Source: Porodaedalea pini (Eukaryota > Basidiomycota > Agaricomycetes > Hymenochaetales > Hymenochaetaceae). Taken from it: 64,000 nt of DNA. Where the stretch lies: contig NBAY01000004.1 in NCBI GenBank assembly GCA_002794775.1, positions 372,001 through 436,000 on the forward strand, in the 5' to 3' direction. The first letter of the stretch is position 1. Every line of letters begins with the position of its first letter. A model generated the notes under the pieces. It was not told the DNA's origin, did no database searches, and saw only the letters and a program-made list of their open reading frames with translations. The position numbers and the translations under genes were made by a program. This document shows, piece after piece, positions 54,190 to 64,000 of the stretch.

Positions 54190-56716
54190 CTACAACTCAT
54201 GCTCATCCGCGTTCAAAATCAGTGTCATGAAGAAACGGATCATCTCAAGGAAGCCATCAACAACAATGGCTGGTTAAAGCGTCAATAAGATCCAACCAAA
54301 TGTCGCACATGCGTTGAAAGATAGCTCACATTCGTTGACCGTGTGCACACCTCCAAGGAGTTCATCTCCAGCAAATAGATTGTGGTGGTTGTAGCGGTAG
54401 ATGTGCTTCGTAAGTTTCCAGTAATACCGAGTATCTACGAAATAAAACATAAACGCTCGTCGTGCAAGTCTTAGAATATCAACTGGTGAAAGGAGGACGT
54501 ACCTGTGTTGCCCGTCATTATTCCGGGAGCGATTTTTATTTCCTCTTTGGCGGCGAAGGCCCGATGGGAGTTGTATGTCGCGCGGATTGTTCCGGTTAGC
54601 AGCTTGTACGGGACTGAGTCCGTCGGCGTAACTGGAGCTGGCTCAAGCGCGGTTCCCCATGCGTCGGTGAGTGCGAGCGAGCCGCTCGAGCCTGTGAATA
54701 GTGTCTCGCCGAAGGCGTTGTACGTCAGGTTGAACTTTTCAGCGAGCTCGGCGATGACCTTCGTGTCACGTTCTTTGACGGCCGCAACCGAGCTTTTGCG
54801 TTTTAAATATCAACATGAGCAAAGTCTATACGTTCGGAAGGATAGCATGTCCTACCTCTGAGTCGCAATACGGTGGTTGACCACTGCCCATGCTTGTTCG
54901 GGGAGTGCATTCGTCTTCACGCCGCCCTGGATGAGGTCGATCGCCTGTGTTGTTCCGATGAAGCTTCTAAGCTCTTTGTCCTCCACTATAAGCTCTTCGA
55001 GCGCGTGCAGCGCCTTGTCCGAGTTAGTCGACTTCAGGATAGCCTTGCGCAGTGTGTTGTCCATCGAAGGTGCATGCGCAGCCATGCACTGCATCATGCC
55101 GTATATGGGCGTGCTGCGGTCGACGAGTGGCTTGATTGGATGTGACTCATATGCCACGAGGAGGGCAGAGAGGATACCGATACTCTATGAAGAAAGACAA
55201 TGTTTGATTTGATACACGAGCTTTAGTTGTAGCGAGATAATCAACTTACGGTATGGGATGGCGGAATGCTAGAGTGGCCTCCAGGAGTTGACACCTCGAC
55301 ACGCGTGTCGATGTACCCCTTCTCTCCAATGGCTGGAACCGCAAAGACGCCGCCGAATTGCTTAGAGAATCCTCCTGAGGACCATATAAGAGGTTTGAAA
55401 GGCAGACTAAGATAGCTACTAACCGCCTTCGTCAATGAGCATGGCAAACGCATCTTGGCCATAAGTAGCTTCCAAGTACTTGCCGAGCTCCTGAGCACCC
55501 TATCGGGATTCAGACAAAATGACCTTGAGCTCGAGCTTCGAAGAAAACAAAACAAAAAGCTAAATCACTGACGTAGAGACCGGACACTTCCTCGTCAAAG
55601 CCAAATGCAAGGACGATCTTGCGGCTCGGCTGGAATTTGGCACTCAGGAGAGTCTCAACCGTAGACCTTTGTATGCATGAGGTCTTTGCTCAGCTAAAAG
55701 CGGAAAGAACACACATTGTGCCAATAAGACCGCTCTTGTCATCTGAACTGCCACGGCCCCAAATTCTCTCACCTGAGAGAACATAAGAGATTGAAGTCAT
55801 ATAAAGTAGGCGAAATCAACCAACCGTCATAGAAGCCAGAGAACGGCGGGTGTGCCCATTCGTCAACCGTCCTCGGGTCAACGGGGACAACATCTAGCTT
55901 GCTTTGAGCTTCTACTTATTATGAAAAGAAACTCGCCCAATATACCTTGGTGAGCGGCGAGCAGAAGAGGCTTAAGCGAAGGGTCTGAGCCTTCCCACTC
56001 GTAGAGTAGACCGTATGTATTGACTGCGAAGTTACCATGAGAAGTAGGTAGACATATGACAGCGGATATATGTACGTACCTTTTGTAACGTTCAGATTGG
56101 AGTGACTAGTTGGGCTCATTAATACAAAATTACCTTCGGATTGAAGGTTCAGCTCACATGAGAGGGAACGACTTCGCTAAATACTCATGGAAAGGCGCGA
56201 ACTCTTCCCAGCGCGGGTCAACCCCCACAGGATCCATCTTGTCATAAGACTCCGTCCTGAGAGAAGCTCAGCATTATATACCGGAAGATACTCTGAATCA
56301 CACTCACGGCACTCTAACTGCACCACTGAGCCATGCGATAGCCTTGCTTTTGAATTCGTCCGTACCAAGCTGCGCTCCAAAAGCATCCCAGATCGCTTTA
56401 TTCTTGACCGGGAAAAGTTCGTCTGCCTGCGGACAGAGCGCCTGTGCCTGCTCTGGTGCGAATCCGAGGCGCGCGTGCTCGAAGACACCGACCTGGTCGA
56501 GCGCATCCCAGACACCGTCGAAGCCCCTCCGCACGCATTTTTATGGAGACGAAGGAGACCGTCGAAACCGACGAGGAGTCCGACGAGACTGGTGCATAAG
56601 AGGGCGACCCGCCCAAGGTTCTTACGCCTGCGCGACGCATCCGCGCGTTGCATGGGTAACGCTGCTGAGGGAAGGAGCATGTCCAAGCTCTGCTTGTCAT
56701 CCTTCAAGCTCGTCAT
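54190..56716 (-). pseudogene. M20 peptidase, carboxypeptidase S-like (copy B), frameshift in exon 1
   Basis: Thirteen exons at the same places as copy A: 56716-56308, 56256-56158, 56105-56080, 56023-55946, 55893-55825, 55772-55715, 55666-55573, 55499-55424, 55374-55250, 55184-54856, 54792-54503, 54434-54330, 54269-54190. Exons 2-13 have the same lengths as in copy A and keep all motifs: AAHQDVVPVD, WGRGSSDDKSG, FGFDEEVSG, TPGGHSSIPPSHT and the C-terminal GGVHTVNE. Exon 1 encodes MTSLKDDKQS and a membrane helix, but at about 56525-56532 the frame shifts within a GGGG run: one base is missing relative to the downstream frame (GFDGVWDALDQV). Exon 1 is 409 nt, one short of the needed phase. No GT-AG intron can repair this. 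It is either a real inactivating change or a homopolymer sequencing error. Confidence 0.8.
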
Positions 56717-57005
56717 GACTTGATGGTGGTGGTCGAGAGAGAGCTGAAAACGAAGTTCTTCGTGAGATAAGTAGGTAGAATTCCAGGAACTGGATGAGAT
56801 TAAGACGCCGAGTACTTTAAAATGACCCGGCACGCTATCACATTTCGGACCGCACGGATCGGCATCCCGTGATCATTCATATTCGAATAAAGCAACGATC
56901 GACATGCACCAAATACGGCAAGTCAGCAGCGCGATTGAAACTCTTTCGAGTTTCCGAGTTACCTCGATCTATCCTCATCGCATATATACATACCCTAGCT
57001 CAGCG

Positions 57006-58895
57006 ATGGTCGAAGTCAAGAACAAAGTCTGCTTGATGTACGTAGATTAGCAATGGTTCATGAGATTTTGTCTAGATCCATGCTAATGCATCGCGCAGTG
57101 TTCACGATGGTTGGGGTATTGCGCCAGAGAAAGACATGAAGGGCGATGCAATCGACGCCGGCACAACGACGAATATGGACACTATATCGAAGGATCACAG
57201 TCATCGCACGCTTGCTGCACATGGAATAGCAGTTGGTCTGAATGAAGGGCTCATGGGGAACTCTGAAGTCGGGTGTGTGTATGCGCGTTCCTAATTCGAC
57301 GCGAGTGATCTGACGCGCCACGCCAGCCATCTGAACATCGGTGCCGGACGTATCGTGTGGCAAGACATCGTACGCATTGATCAATCCATAAAGAAGCGCC
57401 AGTTCCACAAGTTGGACAAAATCCTCGAGTCGTTAAAACACGCGAAGGGGGGTAACGGCCGTCTCCATCTCCTTGGTCTCGTAAGCTCGCTTTATCGCCG
57501 TGGCATCTTCCTTTTACTAATTATTCTTACAGGTATCTGACGGCGGTGTACACTCGCATATAAAGCATCTATTCGCCCTGCTGGAGGCTGCGAAGGAACA
57601 GGAGGTGCCAAAAACCTTCGTGCATTTCTTCGGTGACGGACGCGACACGGCGCCAGAATCTGCCGCTGGCTACGCAAAACAGCTGCAGGAGTTCATCGAG
57701 AAGGAGAAGTATGGAGAGATTGCGACGGTGATTGGTCGCTACTATGCATGGACCGCGACAAGCGTTGGGAACGCATCAAGATCGCGGTCGACGGGTTAGT
57801 GAAGGGCGAAGGAGAAAAGGCCGAAGATGCGGTGAAGGCGATCGAGGAGAAGTATAAGAAGGGAGAGACTGACGAGTTCTTGAAGCCCATCGTCCTAAAC
57901 GACGAAGGAAGGATCAAGGGTACGTTGATTGGGCCTTTCCTAATTCTTCAATGCTGAGTTTGTGCACTATAGATGGCGACACTCTATTCTTTTTCAACTA
58001 CCGGTCTGACCGTATGCGAGAAATCGTCACGGTGTTTGGTCTCGATGAGAAACCCATGGAAGTTGATGTCCCGAAGGACCTCGTGCGTTTTTTTCTGCTC
58101 TTTTTATCTTGCTTTACAGCCGACTGAACGCGTCAAACAGAGCATCACAACCATGTCGCGGTACAACTCCGACTTCGCATTTCCCATCGCTTTCCCTCCC
58201 CAAGGGATGACTGACGTGCTCGCCGAGACGCTCTCAAAGCAGGGCGTTAAGCAGGCGCACGTCGCAGAGACAGAGAAGTACGCGCACTGTCACGTTCTTC
58301 TTTAACGGCGGTGTCGAGAAGCAGTTCGAGAACGAGGAGCGCTTCATGATTCCGTCGCCGAAGGTCCCTACGTACGACAAGCAGCCGGAGATGAGCGTGC
58401 AGGGCGTCGCGGACAAGGTCGCGGAGCTCGTGAAGGAGAAGAAGTACGAGTTCATCATGTGCAACTTTGCGCCTCCAGACATGGTTGGCCACACGGGCGT
58501 GTACGACGCGGCCGTAAAGGCGATCACTGCGACGGATGCGGCGGTCGGCACGGTGTACAAGGCATGTAAGGAGGCAGGTTACACGCTGCTGATCACCGCG
58601 GACCACGGAAATGCGGAGCAGATGATTAACCCGGAGACGGGCGAGCCGCACACTGCGCATACCACGAACAAAGTCCCATTCATCATGACTGGTGATCCGA
58701 AACAATATGCCTTCCTCGAGGACAAGGAGGGCGAAGACGAGGAGGCCGGGGCACTTTGTGATGTCGCCCCAACTGTACTTGATCTAATGGGTTTGGAGAA
58801 GCCTCATGGTAAGCCTTTCTGTGCTTAGTTGAGTCAGGTTCTAAAAATGAATGATCACAGACATGACGGGCCGTTCTCTGCTGGTCCGCAAGTGA
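57006..58895 (+). CDS. gpmI: Cofactor-independent phosphoglycerate mutase, about 519 aa, with two indels
   Basis: Seven exons: 57006-57037, 57099-57272, 57327-57480, 57533-57919, 57973-58082, 58141-58808, 58861-58895. It interconverts 3- and 2-phosphoglycerate in glycolysis, using two Mn ions and a phosphoserine. Motifs are [10 protein letters not shown] at the start, GNSEVG with the catalytic Ser near residue 65, [55 protein letters not shown] and [13 protein letters not shown]. Filamentous fungi use this type. Two single-base changes break the frame as given: one base missing at about 57747 (GRYYA|MDRD) and one extra base at about 58280 ([12 protein letters not shown]). Net frame is restored, and the sum is 1560 nt. 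Because the gene is normally essential, sequence error is the likely cause; otherwise it is a pseudogene. Confidence 0.85.
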
Positions 58896-59169
58896 GCGCA
58901 ATTCAGCAAAGTAGAGGAAGACAGTGTATCGCTATTAGAGATCTAGAAAAGAAAATGTACTCTTTGTTATCAACGCAGAAATTGCTAATGTCCACTCAAC
59001 TTTTATGAAATTGCAACTTGAGTTGCATTTAAAGTAAGTGCTGAAATCTGTGAGAACAAAATACCTGGAATGGAACCCAGAGCGCCGCTTCCGGCACGAT
59101 GTCCGCAGCGAGCTCAACTACGTCTTACCTTTCCACCACACACACCGTGTGCAAGCCACGACATACGCA

Positions 59170-59930
59170 ATGACGACCGAGGTACCTTACGCAGCCGACG
59201 CCGAGCAGTCGCTATCTTACGATGAGCTCGAGGTCAGTCAGCCTCTAATGTGAAAACATATGCCTATCTGACGCTTTTCCAGGTGCTGAGATTGCAGTAC
59301 GAGAAGGAGGTCGAGGCGGGGCATGTCACTGTGCAGACCAAGTTCAACTATGCCTGGGGCCTTGTTAAGAGCCCGAAGCATGCGGATCAGGTGCATGGTG
59401 TGAAGCTGCTGCAAGGTAAGTCCTTTAGCTACCTCTCCTATGTTTTGGCAGGTGCACCTGCAAAGTTTATTACGACGTCGAGCACCTTCATGAACAAATG
59501 GCTGATTGATTTGAGTAGAGATTTACCGTGCAGAGCCTCCTCGGAGGAGAGAGTGCCTTTACTATCTTGCCCTCGGCCAGTACAAGATGGGAAACTATGA
59601 GGAAGCGAAGCGGTTCAACAGTGCGCATTGTGTGATATATATATGTGTCTGAGCTGACTGATTATGGATGGTCAGGCTTACTACTGGAGAAGGAGCCGCA
59701 CAACATGCAGGCCGAGAGCCTCGCAGACTTGATTGACTCAAAGATGACGCGAGGTGCGTGTCCCCCCAGCTGCCCCTATTGCTTTCCCCCCAACCGCAGA
59801 AGCGTTGCTCACCCTGTCTTGCTTTCTGAAATTTACAGAAGGATACATCGGCCTTGCTCTTGCCGGTGGTGCAGCGGCGGTCGGCACGCTCCTCCTCGCG
59901 AGTCTCATTCGGCGAGCAAACCGCCATTGA
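59170..59930 (+). CDS. FIS1: Mitochondrial fission protein FIS1, 155 aa
   Basis: Five exons (59170-59232, 59283-59415, 59519-59620, 59676-59753, 59839-59930) sum to 468 nt. Fis1 is a tail-anchored outer-membrane adaptor that recruits fission factors to mitochondria and peroxisomes. It has the two-TPR helical bundle: [60 protein letters not shown] and [13 protein letters not shown]. The C-terminal membrane segment [20 protein letters not shown] is followed by the basic tail RRANRH that directs mitochondrial insertion. Length and order match the family exactly. Confidence 0.93.
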
Positions 59931-60878
59931 TCTCTTTCGCTGCGCCGTCTCATCTCATTCACGTCGTTTTTTTTTGTCTCAACTCCTTACCGCGTATCGT
60001 ATACACATTCGTGTGCGCCTCGCATAATTCCGCCGCTACCGATTGCCCCACGCGCTCAATTGGATATACTATATCCTTGGATTGAATACCTGTCGCACTC
60101 GTGCGGTTATCACAACCCCACTTTCCATTCGGTTCCAATCACGTTGCCTCTTTCCTCTTAAAACAACAACAATGTATCTTATAAACAGCAATCCATCATG
60201 GTGATATCCGTGCATTGGTTTTTCTCTCTAAACGACTTTGGGAGCTCGAATTACACATTAGCTTTCAGACCTTCGAGTTTGCCCTTCGGAAATCGGGGTT
60301 TTGCGACGCTTGCTCCTACCTTGTTTTCAACGAACTATTGCCTGGTCATGAATTTGTTTGTACGCGTTGGTCTGAGACACTCATGATCACACATAATGGA
60401 TGCGAGAAAAAAGGTTCTATACTGCCAATACACTATACCGTCGGAAGCACTGGATGCTTTCCGCTTTCCCATAATATGATATGAATAAGCCGCATCGTTC
60501 GATCGACAGACCTTGCGTGCTAAAGGTATGCTACTACTTGGGATATAGCAGTTCTAGGGTCGTAAATACATTCGGGATAGACGCAAGGTATGTATAAACG
60601 CACCAACTCCTCAAGAAAAAAGTCCAGCACAAATAAAAGAAGAAACCAAGCAAAAGAATCCACGGAAGCCCTTCTAGGCGAAGTGCGTATATGATGATGC
60701 AGACGTGACATGTGATGATGAGCAACAAATGCCTGTATGTGTACAGACGATGAGTGACAATAGGGCAGTACAATGGTAAGTTGCAGATGCGGGAGTGAGG
60801 TAATGCGACGGGGCGTAATAAGACGTGAAGGCATGAATAGGAAGGAGGTGATAAGGGGGGTCTCTTTCTATTCTGGAG
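59931..60878. other. Intergenic between convergent genes
   Basis: Holds the 3' ends of FIS1 (plus) and the M50B-like gene (minus). ORFs of 80-100 codons here have no family resemblance. No gene seen. Confidence 0.5.
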
Positions 60879-62214
60879 TCATGTCGGCAAGAAGACCCCT
60901 GCGGGAGGAAATTTTCGTCAGTATGTTCTACGTCACTTGACAACCATACACACCTGCTTGCGCTTCCATTTGATATATATTCAGCTGTGACAATGTTGAG
61001 CATCTTTCCGAAATTGTAATACTTGCTCATTTACGTACCTTAAACGAAGCAATGCCAATGAAGATGAAGCCAATGAGCACAGCGATGTCAAACAGAATCC
61101 AGAATATCGTCCAGACTATGTGCGCAAGGTAACTCAGTGGATCAAAGCTTTATGAAAAGTGGGCATACAGACCGGAAGAGCCTATGCGGGGATACAGAAT
61201 GTTCCATTGGGTGATATCGGAGTCGTTCACCTTGCGGAAGAACTTGTCGTCCGTTATGTCCCCTGTTATTACCACTTGAGTAAGAAAAGACAGGTAGATA
61301 TGGAAGCGAGAGACTGCCGCACAGATGACGTAGAAGACGCTGTGTTTAGAATGGATATTAGGTTAGTGTGTAGATATGTAGCTAGGAATACGGACTTCAT
61401 GATCCCGATGAACAAACAGTACCATCGAAGCGCAGAGCTAGCAGAATCTAGAGTCAGCGCAGATAGAGTCCTACGATTGAGGCACGTACGCATGCTCGAT
61501 GAACCAAAACCCAACCAAGAGACCCTCGTAGCAGAAAGTAAGTAAAATGGTCCTGACGTGAGATGAAAATAGTCAGCAAATAGCTTCAATTCGCAGTGAA
61601 GCGCATACAATTTGTCACGGACGAGGATAAGCGGCACAATAAGCCCGATCCCGAGAATGAAGCTCAGGATCTTTGCAACGAGCGTGTCAAACCCTCCAAG
61701 GACGAAGACTCCTCCGAAAACGGCAGATCCTATGTAGCCTGCACATAAAATCGTGGGTGGGTGACCGCCTTCGACGCGTGTGCACCCGCCGAGGTTTGGA
61801 TCGATTGTTACGCTAAGAATGGTCCCACCCGTCAAAATAGCCTGTTGGATACTACTTCAGCGATTTCCGTATATTGAGTGGAGCTGTCTACGTACGGCTG
61901 CTATGTGACATCCTTCGTGCCAGCTCGTCGTGAGCAGCTTTAGTGGGTTAATGAGGACGCGAGCCTGACATGCAATGTGAGTTCAAAAGTGCCCATAACT
62001 GCCAGAGAAAAGCGAACGTACTCCAGGTATATTCCATACAGCGAATATAACGACGGTAAAAACGACGGTCTAAATCGGTATTTGTCAACACGCTCCGCAC
62101 GGCGAGAGCACAATTACTCACGACGTAGAGGACGACGACCTGATCATGAGTAGGTTTTATAGGAGACTCGATGAGCTTTGGGGCTATTGGGGGACGGGAG
62201 TCTGGGGTGGACAT
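60879..62214 (-). CDS. M50B-like membrane zinc peptidase, 260 aa
   Basis: Eleven exons sum to 783 nt: 62214-62122, 62069-62022, 61964-61896, 61841-61609, 61552-61490, 61437-61396, 61339-61323, 61262-61173, 61115-61039, 60984-60954, 60898-60879. A membrane helix (LYVTVVFTVVIFAVWNIPG) precedes TTSWHEGCHIAAAILTGG, in which HEGCH at residues 63-67 is an HExxH zinc motif. Further hydrophobic segments are CAGYIGSAVFGGVFVLGG, ILSFILGIGLIVPLILV and a final pair near FWILFDIAVLIGFIFIGIAS. The pattern matches fungal and bacterial M50B-like (site-2-protease-related) proteins of unknown substrate. VIWDITDDKFFRKVNDSD is a conserved loop. One exon is 17 nt. The last two exons (C-terminal 16 residues) are the least certain. 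It is divergent from histone H2A. Confidence 0.8.
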
Positions 62215-62494
62215 GAGCGTAGAGGCAAGACCCGTGCCTGTTCATGTTGAAGATGAACGAAGCCGCCGGTCATTGATGCCAATGATGGCCATGCTGAACT
62301 CGCGCGTATCACGTGGGAATAGATTACGTGTTGTCAATGCACGCGTCATTCACGTGACCTTGTTATGCTCTGAAAGCCTTCAAAAGCCGGTCTCTGGCGC
62401 TAGACCACAACATCTCTCTTGTCCTGAAACCACTCCCATCCCACGCCCTCTTTTAACACACTTGACCCATCAACCACTCTAATCTATTTGAATC
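62215..62494. promoter_or_regulatory. M50B/H2A divergent promoter
   Basis: The 280 bp between the two start codons serve both genes. The H2A side is pyrimidine-rich from 62440 to 62490 and has no clear TATA box. Histone H2A is more often paired with H2B; that partner is not in this window. Confidence 0.45.
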
Positions 62495-63130
62495 ATGGTG
62501 TGTACGCTCTATCTTTTGGTATGAGGCGCACACTGACTAATCTTGTGTTCTGGCAGTCTGGCAAGGGAAAAGCGTACGCGCCTTTGCAATTTCGAACGCA
62601 ATATGCCCATCTAACGCTTTGCATATAGTGGGAAGTCCTCCTCTGGAAAGACCGGTGCTGAGGGCAAGTCACAGTCGCGGTCCGCTAAGGCTGGTCTCCA
62701 GTTCCCCGTTGGCCGTATTCATCGTCTCCTCAAGCGTGGCAACTACGCGCAGCGTGTTGGTGCCGGTGCCCCTGGTACGTTCCAATTTCTTTTACAGCTT
62801 GCTTCGTGCTCTGACCAAGTCTCAGTGTACCTTGCTGCTGTTTTGGAGTACCTCGCTGCCGAGATTCTTGAATTAGCCGGCAATGCCGCCCGCGATAACA
62901 AGAAACAGCGTATCGTACCCCGTCACTTGCAGCTTGCCATCCGCAACGATGAAGAGTATGTTTTACTTTCATATATCATGAAGCCTTTGCTGACCGTGTT
63001 ACTCAGATTGAACAAGCTTCTCGGGAACGTTGTCATTAGCCAGGGTGGTGTTGTACCGTTTATCAACCCGGAGCTCCTGCCCAACAAGAGTGCAAAGGGA
63101 AAGAAGGAGGGCGCTTCGCAAGAAGTTTAG
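62495..63130 (+). CDS. HTA1: Histone H2A (canonical, with C-terminal SQ motif), 139 aa
   Basis: Five exons (62495-62497, 62557-62573, 62629-62774, 62826-62955, 63007-63130) sum to 420 nt. The first coding exon is the ATG alone. The histone fold reads [60 protein letters not shown] and [19 protein letters not shown]. The docking region ([11 protein letters not shown]) is that of canonical H2A, not H2A.Z. The tail ends ASQEV, so it carries the SQ site phosphorylated by ATM/ATR-type kinases at DNA breaks, as in other fungi where core H2A does the job of H2A.X. The presence of introns and the single copy suggest polyadenylated transcripts, normal for fungi. Confidence 0.95.
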
Positions 63131-63457
63131 AGTCCTTTCTTTGATATTTCGTCTTTTCTTTATGCTTCGGCCATCTGTGTTCCATTTATGAGACGTGTAC
63201 CATGTATTGTATGCTTATAATATCCTTTCAATATCCAAGCCTATGATACTCAGTTGTCAATGTTGACGTGCATTTTATGGGTATACAGACAGACATGAAT
63301 AAGGTCGAGAAAAGTCCACAAAAGTATCATGCATAAGACATGGAAGACACCAAAACATGAAATCGAAGGTATAATAAAATCACATTCATAGACCACACCC
63401 AAACCTGTCTTGAAACTAGACCATCAACCTACTACACTTCCGCTGAACTACCAGCGA
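63131..63457. other. Intergenic between convergent genes
   Basis: AT-rich 3' flanks of H2A and of the partial gene at the window end. No coding sequence. Confidence 0.5.
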
Positions 63458-64000
63458 TTATTCCGGGTCGCTTCCCATCCCCTTCTTTGAGAATACGCCC
63501 GCCGACGTCCGCGCACCTTTCTTCGGCTCATAATCGCGAGGGTTTGGCGATGCACCGCGACTTCCAGAGCCACTCTGGTAGCTCATGCGATTACTCGAAC
63601 GCGAAAGGCCACTCGCTCCACCGCTCGGGGAGTTTGCCCCGCTGCGATTGAGACCTGCGACCATCGATGCGACGCCACCAGATTGCCGACGCGCGGTGCG
63701 CGCCCCACGCGGGCCGCGGATGCGCGATTCGCCGGACCCAGAACGCGCGAGGCTGGCACCTGCACCCCCGGCGCTTGAGCGTTCGGCGGGCGAGATGGGG
63801 CTCGCCTTATCGCTCGGCGGGGAGCGCGAGCGTGCAGAGGAGGGCGTCGGCGTGCGTGTCGGCGTTGGAGGCGCGACGGTCACGGGGACCGGAGCGCTCT
63901 CGGCAGCATCGACGGACGGAAGAGATGAGTGCGGCGAGGGTAAGGGCTCATCTTCTTCCGGGGGCGGCTCGACGAACTTGGGCATCGGCGGTGGCGTCAA
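63458..64000 (-). CDS. C-terminal part of a low-complexity protein (runs off the window)
   Basis: The frame is open to the window edge, so the start lies beyond 64000; the last 180 codons are here. The peptide is rich in Pro, Ser, Ala, Gly and Arg. It starts with an acidic Pro segment (KFVEPPPEEDEPLPSP), continues through Ser/Thr-Pro repeats and the basic block RIRGPRGARTARRQ, and ends in KKGARTSAGVFSKKGMGSDPE. It is disordered and has many Ser-Pro sites. The style is that of C-termini of cytoskeletal or endocytic adaptor proteins in basidiomycetes, but I cannot name it. Confidence 0.6.
   Translation of the reverse strand: MTPPPMPKFVEPPPEEDEPLPSPHSSLPSVDAAESAPVPVTVAPPTPTRTPTPSSARSRSPPSDKASPISPAERSSAGGAGASLARSGSGESRIRGPRGARTARRQSGGVASMVAGLNRSGANSPSGGASGLSRSSNRMSYQSGSGSRGASPNPRDYEPKKGARTSAGVFSKKGMGSDPE

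Noticed and set aside
54190..56716. A small intron in exon 1 of M20 copy B that would repair the frame
   Set aside because: I tried every GT...AG pair in the 60 bp around the shift. None has the right phase, and the tandem copy A has no intron there.
57533..57919. An intron explaining the frame break in phosphoglycerate mutase exon 4
   Set aside because: The only GT...AG pair is 35 bp apart and would delete the conserved GRYYAMDRDK catalytic segment.
62495..63130. Calling the histone H2A.Z
   Set aside because: The docking domain ([16 protein letters not shown]) and the SQEV tail are those of canonical fungal H2A.
1..64000. CRISPR arrays, operons, prophage or intact tRNA/rRNA genes
   Set aside because: The window is eukaryotic nuclear DNA; no regularly spaced repeats or complete structural RNA gene was seen.

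Overview
The window is nuclear DNA of a filamentous basidiomycete fungus, most likely an Agaricomycete. Nearly every gene is broken by several 45-85 bp GT-AG introns. Genes are packed on both strands with 150-800 bp between them, and the gene set is fungal: Zn2Cys6 regulator, glycogen debranching enzyme, cofactor-independent phosphoglycerate mutase, DUF3455 secreted protein, tandem carboxypeptidase-S-like peptidases. I rebuilt gene models by hand from splice sites, reading frame and family conservation. For almost all of them the exon lengths sum to a multiple of three, which is a strong internal check. The exceptions are described below.

Layout. 1-2.4 kb: two small hypothetical genes. 2.8-5.8 kb: a TMEM170-like membrane protein and ribosomal protein eL37. 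6.8-8.3 kb: a low-complexity protein with a conserved N-terminal motif. 9-14.4 kb: glycogen debranching enzyme, divergent from PAT1 (15.2-18.8 kb). 19-21.7 kb: a type II membrane glycosyltransferase. 21.8-28.1 kb: a full-length LINE retrotransposon flanked by an 11-bp target-site duplication. It lies between the glycosyltransferase and biotin-protein ligase genes (28.2-30.3 kb) and begins 57 bp before the ligase start codon. 30.5-37.6 kb: a housekeeping block with RNA polymerase III subunit C34, a mitoferrin-type carrier, a purine phosphoribosyltransferase and RNA polymerase III subunit C53. 38.8-42.2 kb: a 15-exon Zn2Cys6 transcription factor, followed by an inverted truncated paralogue at 42.8-43.1 kb. 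43.4 kb: TAF10. 44.2-47.1 kb: the longest stretch without a recognisable gene. 47.1-50.5 kb: a secreted DUF3455 protein and a TPR-SET protein. 50.9-56.7 kb: two tandem M20 (carboxypeptidase S-like) genes. 57-58.9 kb: phosphoglycerate mutase. 59.2-63.1 kb: FIS1, an M50B-like membrane zinc peptidase and histone H2A. The window ends inside a low-complexity gene.

The genes are mostly unrelated housekeeping functions, so I see no pathway cluster. Links worth noting are two Pol III subunits within 7 kb and several divergent pairs sharing short promoters: GDB1/PAT1, XPT1/RPC53, M50B/H2A and, before the LINE arrived, glycosyltransferase/BPL1.

The most interesting signals are these. The LINE has both ORFs in a single frame, broken only by five nonsense codons and no frameshift over about 6 kb. 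A related 3' tail lies elsewhere in the window. The inverted transcription-factor relic keeps the exact exon sizes of its neighbour. The M20 pair has 12 of 13 exon lengths identical, with a frameshift in the thirteenth. Three single-base indels fall within 1.8 kb around the phosphoglycerate mutase. Several genes carry 7-13 nt micro-exons. I found no convincing novel multi-gene system.
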